From an uncultured Clostridium sp. (lineage in GTDB: Bacteria > Bacillota > Clostridia > TANB77 > CAG-508), in NCBI GenBank assembly GCA_947367845.1, contig CANBES010000004.1, forward strand, positions 1 through 64,000: a DNA stretch of 64,000 bases. The letters are read 5' to 3'. Each line of letters opens with the position of its first letter. Position 1 is the first letter of the stretch. Shown here piece by piece: positions 58,902 to 64,000 of this stretch. Position numbers and translations under genes: made by a program. The notes beneath the pieces are model-generated. The model saw only the letters and a program-made list of their open reading frames with translations, was not told the DNA's origin and searched no databases.

Positions 58902-60711
58902 AATTTCCAAAAATCGCTTCAAATTCGTCTGCTTCGATTTTTTCTTTTTCTAATAATATTCCTGCTACTTGATGTAGTTTTTCTATATTGTCAGATAAAA
59001 TTTGTTTTGCTCTGTTATATCCTGTATCAACTATTCTCTTTGTTTCTTCGTCTATTATTGCTGCTGTTTCTTCTGAATATTCTTTAGTTTGGGCAAAATC
59101 TCTTCCAATAAATACTTCTTCTTGGCTTGAACCTAGCATTAATGCTCCAATTCTTTCGCTCATTCCGTATTTTGTTACCATACTTCTAGCTATTTTTGTT
59201 GCTCTTTCTATATCATTACTTGCTCCTGTTGAGATATCATTTAGGATAAGTGCTTCTGCTACTCTTCCGCCTAATAATGATACAATATTTTCTTCCATTT
59301 CTGTTTTTGACATAAATGATTTGTCTTCTGTTGGTCTATACATTGTATATCCACCAGCCATTCCCCTTGGCACTATTGATATTTGATGTACTGGGTCTTG
59401 TGTTTCTAAGTAGTGACTTACTACCGCGTGGCCTGCTTCGTGGTATGCTACTAACCTGTTTTCTTTTTCGCTTCTTACTCTTGTTTTCTTTTCAGGTCCC
59501 ATAGTTACTTTTACCATAGCATCTTCTATTTCTTTCATTCCTATTTCATTCATATTTCTTCTTGCTGCTAAAAGCGCTGCTTCATTTAACACGTTTTCAA
59601 GGTCTGCTCCTGCAAATCCTGATGTGTTTTTAGCTATTACTTTTAGGTCAACATCATCTGCAAATCTTTTCTTTCTTGAGTGTACTTCTAAGATTTGCTC
59701 TCTTGCTTTTACATCTGGTAACCCTACTACTATTTGTCTATCAAATCTTCCCGCTCTTAATAATGCTTTATCTAATACATCTGGTCTGTTTGTTGCAGCT
59801 AATACGATAACTCCCTCGTTTTCTGCAAATCCATCCATTTCTACTAGTAATTGGTTTAATGTTTGTTCTCTTTCATCATGTCCACCACCAAGTCCAGCAC
59901 CTCTTTGACGTCCTACTGCGTCAATTTCGTCTATAAATATGATACATGGTGCATTTTTCTTAGCTTGGTCAAATAGGTCTCTAACTCTTGATGCTCCGAC
60001 ACCTACGAACATTTCTACGAAGTCAGATCCACTTATTATAAAAAATGGTACTCCTGCTTCTCCTGCTACTGCTTTTGCAAGTAGTGTTTTACCTGTTCCT
60101 GGTTGTCCTACAAGTAATACCCCTTTTGGTATCCTTGCTCCCATATCTGTAAATTTCTTTGGATTTTTTAAGAATTGTACAATTTCTTCTAATTCTTCTT
60201 TTTCTTCATCTACTCCTGCTACATCTTCGAATGTAATTCTATTCTTTTCTGCTGGTGTCATCATTCTTGCTTTACTTTTTCCAAATGATACATTTTTTCC
60301 ACCTGGAGCTCCATTTCCTGCTGTTCCTCCCATCATAAAGAACCAGAATATAAAGAATATTATTAATAATCCAAATGGTGTTAATAAACTAATTACTGTC
60401 ACAAATATTGATTCTGATTTTTCTTCTAGTGTAAAGGCTCCTTCTTTCAGATAGTCTTCTGTATATGCCATAAAGCTTTCAATATTTGGTATATTAACTT
60501 CCTTCTTTATTTTATCATCCTTTAATGTTACTGTTGCAGTTTTTCCATTTGCTTCAACTTGTATTGCTTCTACATTTGATGCATTTATTTCTGAAACTAA
60601 TTCTGAATACTTCAACTTTGAATCGCTATTTTCAAATATTGTTGTCAATAACACCAAAAATATAACTCCTATTATTAGCCACATCGCTAACGTTTTAATT
60701 CCATTTTTCAA
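58900..60711 (-). CDS. ftsH: ATP-dependent membrane metalloprotease FtsH
   Basis: 603 aa. Two N-terminal membrane segments flank a short exported domain; the AAA core has Walker A GQPGTGKT, Walker [10 protein letters not shown] and the second region of homology ([19 protein letters not shown]); the zinc site is HEAGH. It degrades membrane and regulatory proteins. GGAGGAATT precedes the ATG. tilS lies upstream, a common pairing; hpt, often between them, is absent. Confidence 0.98.
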   Translation of the reverse strand: MKNGIKTLAMWLIIGVIFLVLLTTIFENSDSKLKYSELVSEINASNVEAIQVEANGKTATVTLKDDKIKKEVNIPNIESFMAYTEDYLKEGAFTLEEKSESIFVTVISLLTPFGLLIIFFIFWFFMMGGTAGNGAPGGKNVSFGKSKARMMTPAEKNRITFEDVAGVDEEKEELEEIVQFLKNPKKFTDMGARIPKGVLLVGQPGTGKTLLAKAVAGEAGVPFFIISGSDFVEMFVGVGASRVRDLFDQAKKNAPCIIFIDEIDAVGRQRGAGLGGGHDEREQTLNQLLVEMDGFAENEGVIVLAATNRPDVLDKALLRAGRFDRQIVVGLPDVKAREQILEVHSRKKRFADDVDLKVIAKNTSGFAGADLENVLNEAALLAARRNMNEIGMKEIEDAMVKVTMGPEKKTRVRSEKENRLVAYHEAGHAVVSHYLETQDPVHQISIVPRGMAGGYTMYRPTEDKSFMSKTEMEENIVSLLGGRVAEALILNDISTGASNDIERATKIARSMVTKYGMSERIGALMLGSSQEEVFIGRDFAQTKEYSEETAAIIDEETKRIVDTGYNRAKQILSDNIEKLHQVAGILLEKEKIEADEFEAIFGN

Positions 60712-60847
60712 AATAATTCCTCCTTAAGCTTTCTTTTGATTTCTTTTATTTTACTGAATTTATAACACATAAGTTTCGGTTTGTAAACAATTTTTATGTG
60801 TCTTTTTTGTGACAAATATGTGCCTTCACAGCACTCGCTACGGCTAC

Positions 60848-61888
60848 TTATACTTGCTTTATGAAATATATTTTATGATTTTTTACTAATACTTTTATTT
60901 TTTTGTTTGGTGTTAAATATTTGTTACCTACATTATTTCCACAAAGCTTTATAATATCTTCTATATGTATTCTTTCAATTCCTTTTGAAGTATTAAAAAG
61001 CCTCGTTATAGTATATAACACTAGTTTTGATTTTATGACTTTTTCTTGCTCATTAAATTTCTTTAAATCTAATACAATTTGATTGCAATTTTCTTCTAAA
61101 ACCAATTCTCCGTAAGCTTTTCGAACTTGTTTTTCTATATATTCTTCTTCCTCACAAACAAGTTTAGATAATCTATTTAATGTCTCAATTATATTTGGAT
61201 TGAATTCTTCTTTGATAAATGGTATAGCAATATTTCTAATCTTGTTTCTTGTATACTCATTCTCAAGGTTGGTTTTATCAAACCTTGGATTTAAAGCATT
61301 TTGTTCACAATATGCTTCAATCTCAAACCTATCACAATCAATTAAAGGTCTAATATACTTATCTCTTTTAGCCTCAATCCCCTTTAACCCTGAAATACCT
61401 GTACCACGCATCGCATTCATAATCATAGTCTCTATTTTATCATTCTTATTGTGAGCTATCGCTATTTTATTAGCACCTGTCTGCCTTAGAACCTCATCAA
61501 AAAAATCATATCTTGCATTTCTTCCTGCCTCTTCTAGTCCTATTTTACTATTATTGGCAATTTTTTGAATATCTATACTCTTCGAATAAAATTCTATATT
61601 TTTTTGAGCACAAAACTCTTTAACATAGTTCTCGTCATCAGCAGCCTCTTCCCTAATCATATGATTTACATGTGCAACTATCAGCCCTGCCAATGGGGAC
61701 GGACCTTCTTGGCAGGTTCCTGCCATTGGGAACGGTCCTTTTTGGCAGGCTTTTATTATATTGATTAGTGCATTTAACATGCACATTGAGTCTGGTCCAC
61801 CTGATACTCCTAAAACTATCTTATCCCCTAATTCTATTAAATTATCATTTTTGATTGTTGCTAAAATCTTTTCTTCTAACTTATCCAT
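60848..61888 (-). CDS. tilS: tRNA(Ile)-lysidine synthase carrying an internal repeat pair
   Basis: 346 aa. The PP-loop SGGPDS (29-34) and AHVNH motif identify TilS, which converts the wobble C of tRNA-Ile(CAU) to lysidine, so the enzyme is essential. Residues 48-67 (CQKGPFPMAG, TCQEGPSPLAG) are encoded by two palindromic elements. They lie between the first helix (NALINIIKA) and the strand LIVAHVNH, where relatives have only a short loop. The frame is intact. The RAYT-like transposase gene ends seven bases before the start, so both may share a transcript. Confidence 0.94.
   Translation of the reverse strand: MDKLEEKILATIKNDNLIELGDKIVLGVSGGPDSMCMLNALINIIKACQKGPFPMAGTCQEGPSPLAGLIVAHVNHMIREEAADDENYVKEFCAQKNIEFYSKSIDIQKIANNSKIGLEEAGRNARYDFFDEVLRQTGANKIAIAHNKNDKIETMIMNAMRGTGISGLKGIEAKRDKYIRPLIDCDRFEIEAYCEQNALNPRFDKTNLENEYTRNKIRNIAIPFIKEEFNPNIIETLNRLSKLVCEEEEYIEKQVRKAYGELVLEENCNQIVLDLKKFNEQEKVIKSKLVLYTITRLFNTSKGIERIHIEDIIKLCGNNVGNKYLTPNKKIKVLVKNHKIYFIKQV
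61688..61747. repeat. Two direct TGCCA-type palindromic elements inside tilS
   Basis: 27-base units at 61688-61714 and 61721-61747, six bases apart. Together with flanks they add about 22 codons in frame, without a stop. Confidence 0.93.
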
Positions 61889-61894
61889 TTTAAT

Positions 61895-62674
61895 TTAACT
61901 CTCTTTCTTTTTACCGCATAATCTTCGTATTCTTTCTCTTCCTATCCCTAAACACTTCTCCATTAATCTATATGACATATTATTTTTGTATTTTAAAATA
62001 TTAAGCAACTCTGATAAAGACTTCTCTTCACTATTTAGCTCTTTTATCTTTATTCCCTTCATTTTTAGAAAACTTTCAATAATTTTCCTACAAATTTTTT
62101 CCTTGTCTTCTTTGTCATTTTCGTCATCTTCAATAAACTCAAAGCAATTATTTTGATGTATTTCGTCCTCATTTATTTGTTTTATCTTTTTGCTTACAAC
62201 TTGCCCCACGTATTGTTTTACAGCACTTTGATTTCCATTATACTTCGAGATATAACTAGAAAATTCATAATGTTCCTTTTTATTGCAAATTCCAGCTTTT
62301 ATAGGATTTTCGTGAATATAATCTACGCATGTATATAAATGTTTTTCATTCTTTATAGCTTGAGACTTATATCGGTCTCTGAAAACATATCCGACTCTGT
62401 CATTATTCTTATTGTAATAAATGGCATATCCTGTATTTGCCTTTTTCATCCATTTTTGAATATCTTCGATATCCTCTACTTTCACTAGAATATGTGCATG
62501 ATTATCCATAATGCAATATGCTATAATATCCACTCTTTCGTTGTTTTTATAAATTAATTTCAAATATTTTTTCTTATTTTCTTTTGTATTAAATATTTTT
62601 TCTTTGTTAATTCCTTGTGTCATAATATGAAAAAAAGATGAATCTTTCATATTATTTCTTGTAGTTCTACTCAT
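61895..62674 (-). CDS. REP-associated-type tyrosine (Y1/HUH) transposase
   Basis: 259 aa. Y1 transposase fold with the HUH pair His59 and His61 (MDNHAHILV) and likely catalytic Tyr119 in the YIHENPIKAG motif, which is typical of REP-associated transposases (RAYTs) rather than of IS200 TnpA. A C-terminal extension ends in a helix-turn-helix-like part (NMSYRLMEKCLGIGRERIRRLCG). No TnpB and no obvious terminal repeats of a full insertion sequence are seen; instead palindromic elements lie on both sides (61688-61747 in tilS, 62774-62833). GGAGAG precedes the ATG. Confidence 0.85.
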   Translation of the reverse strand: MSRTTRNNMKDSSFFHIMTQGINKEKIFNTKENKKKYLKLIYKNNERVDIIAYCIMDNHAHILVKVEDIEDIQKWMKKANTGYAIYYNKNNDRVGYVFRDRYKSQAIKNEKHLYTCVDYIHENPIKAGICNKKEHYEFSSYISKYNGNQSAVKQYVGQVVSKKIKQINEDEIHQNNCFEFIEDDENDKEDKEKICRKIIESFLKMKGIKIKELNSEEKSLSELLNILKYKNNMSYRLMEKCLGIGRERIRRLCGKKKES

Positions 62675-62773
62675 AATAAATCTCTCCTTTTGTTATAAAA
62701 TTTCCCCTTTATTATGTTTCTCCCTACAAAAAACATATCATATATTCATTCTTTTATCCCCATATTGAAAACC

Positions 62774-62833
62774 TGCCAACAAGGACCGTCCCCAGTGGCA
62801 GGAACCTGCCAAGAAGGACCGTCCCCGATGGCA
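62774..62833. repeat. Two direct TGCCA-type palindromic elements upstream of the transposase
   Basis: 27-base units at 62774-62800 and 62807-62833, six bases apart, both in the reverse orientation. They end about ten bases before the dnaB stop. Confidence 0.92.
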
Positions 62834-62842
62834 CGGTGACAA

Positions 62843-64000
62843 TTAATCGTCGTACCTTCTTTCTAGGTTGACAAATTTTGTATAACTGCCTAACCATAGT
62901 AGTTCTACTGTTCCTGTTGATCCTCCTCTGTGCTTTGCAAGTATTACTTCTGCTATGTCTTTTTTCTCGCTTTCTTTATTATAGTAATCGTCTCTATATA
63001 AGAACATTACTATGTCGGCGTCTTGCTCTATTGCTCCTGATTCTCTCAAGTCTGATAGCATTGGCCTATGGTCTGGTCTTTGTTCTGCCGCTCTTGATAG
63101 CTGTGATAGTGCTATTACTGGTACGTCTAGTTCTTTTGCAAGTATTTTTAGCGACCTACTTATTTCTGATATTTCTTGTTCACGGCTTCCTGATGCACGT
63201 TTACTACTTCCTTGTATTAGTTGCAAGTAGTCTATTACTACCATTCCTATATTTTTTTCTAGTTTTAATTTTCTACATTTTGCTCTAATTTCTGTTATGT
63301 TTATACCTGGAGTATCGTCTATAAATATGTTTGCTTCTGATAGTGGTCCTATTGACTCTGCAAGTTTTGTCCAGTCGTTTTCTTCTAGTTTTCCTGTTCT
63401 TACTTTGTTGCTGTCTACCATTGCCTCGCTACACATTATTCTGTTTACTAATTGGTCTTTTGACATCTCTAGGCTGAATACTGCTACTGGTGTATTTGCT
63501 CTTACTGCTGCGTTTACAGCTATATTAAGTGCAAATGCTGTTTTTCCCATAGCAGGTCTTGCTGCAATTAGTATTAATTCTGAACCATGGAAACCTGCTG
63601 TTCTGTAATCTAGTTCTGAAAATCCTGATGGTACTCCTGTGATGTGTTGTTTTCTGTTATATAGTTCTTCTAGTTTTGTAAAGCTTTCTACTAAAACATC
63701 TTTTATTGGCGCATATCCTTTTTGATTTTTTTCTTGCATTATATTAAAAATTCTCTTCTCTGCACCTTCCATTATGTCTTCAACGTCTTGTAGAGGGTCA
63801 TATCCTAGTTCTATTATTTCATTTGCAGTTTTTATTAATCTTCTTAATGTTGATTTTTCTTCAACAATTTTTATGTATTTTGATGCATTTGCTGTTGTTG
63901 GAACTTTTTCTGGTAATTCTGCTAGGTATTCTAATCCCCCTACTTGCTCGAATTTTCCCATCGCTTCTAGTTCTGATTTTACTGTTATGATGTCTATTGG
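62843..64000 (-). CDS. dnaB: Replicative DNA helicase DnaB, N-terminus outside the window
   Basis: At least 385 aa, open to the right edge. Walker A ARPAMGKTAFALN, the preceding GVPSGFSELD linker motif, and DYLQLIQGS identify the hexameric helicase that opens the replication fork. The window holds the end of the N-terminal domain, the linker and the whole RecA-like ATPase domain. Confidence 0.96.
   Translation of the reverse strand, partial: PIDIITVKSELEAMGKFEQVGGLEYLAELPEKVPTTANASKYIKIVEEKSTLRRLIKTANEIIELGYDPLQDVEDIMEGAEKRIFNIMQEKNQKGYAPIKDVLVESFTKLEELYNRKQHITGVPSGFSELDYRTAGFHGSELILIAARPAMGKTAFALNIAVNAAVRANTPVAVFSLEMSKDQLVNRIMCSEAMVDSNKVRTGKLEENDWTKLAESIGPLSEANIFIDDTPGINITEIRAKCRKLKLEKNIGMVVIDYLQLIQGSSKRASGSREQEISEISRSLKILAKELDVPVIALSQLSRAAEQRPDHRPMLSDLRESGAIEQDADIVMFLYRDDYYNKESEKKDIAEVILAKHRGGSTGTVELLWLGSYTKFVNLERRYDD

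Noticed and set aside
61895-62674. A full IS200/IS605 insertion sequence
   Set aside because: No TnpB, no terminal hairpins specific to the gene; the protein motifs fit a RAYT better.

Overview
The window is AT-rich DNA from a spore-forming Clostridia-type Firmicute, probably an uncultured gut lineage. The evidence is Spo0A, a SpoIVFA/SpoIVFB pair, a Spo0E-like phosphatase, a SpoVD-like PBP with PASTA domains, a MinD/MinE/RodA block, a ddh-type lysine/DAP pathway, and strong AGGAGG-type ribosome binding sites. I see no rRNA, tRNA or CRISPR array.

Layout: 0-9.6 kb holds an AAA/DUF4143 ATPase, a sortase, rsmA, a PASTA-PBP, an orphan WalR-like regulator, aspS and an HD-GYP protein. 9.6-14.3 kb holds an orphan mazF, a GerS-like protein, dusB, rodA, minE and minD. 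14.5-24.7 kb holds a prepilin-led double FGE-domain protein, spoIVFB/spoIVFA, small genes, an XRE regulator, spo0A, yigZ, an HI0933-type flavoprotein and a PLP lyase. 24.8-33.3 kb holds two tandem giant thioester-domain surface proteins. 33.6-38 kb holds a D,D-carboxypeptidase, another prepilin-led protein, acpP and plsX. 38-42.8 kb is the str operon (rpsL, rpsG, fusA, tuf). 42.9-49 kb holds a coiled-coil membrane protein, trmFO and a SNF2 helicase. 49.3-54.5 kb is a lysine/DAP cluster (asd, ddh, dapB, dapA, lysC). 54.6-64 kb holds spo0E-like, two M16 peptidases, rpsU, a J-domain protein, ftsH, tilS, a REP-associated-type transposase and the C-terminal part of dnaB.

Two signals stand out. First, more than twenty loci carry short palindromic elements sharing a GGGAC(A/G)G core but with different arms (TGCCA..TGGCA, GATGTTTTT..AACATC, AAACTTTTT..AAAAAGTTT, GGTGTTTTT..AAAAACACC). 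The consensus of each of these four types has no stop codon in any of the six frames. Copies lie inside or at the end of coding sequences (tilS, trmFO, asd, dacF, spo0E-like), and a tyrosine (HUH, RAYT-like) transposase sits between two copies. This resembles a REP/RAYT or Rickettsia-palindromic-element-like system in a Firmicute.

Second, the only two broken genes (SNF2 helicase, spoIVFA) are broken the same way. Each has one extra C just before a conserved glycine codon, which makes an in-frame CGG. Skipping the C restores the catalytic motif (GLGKT and GPHLHFE). By eye I found only one other in-frame CGG in the window, in a repeat-derived tail. That is compatible with +1 frameshifting at a hungry or unassigned CGG codon, but two assembly errors or mutations are not excluded.
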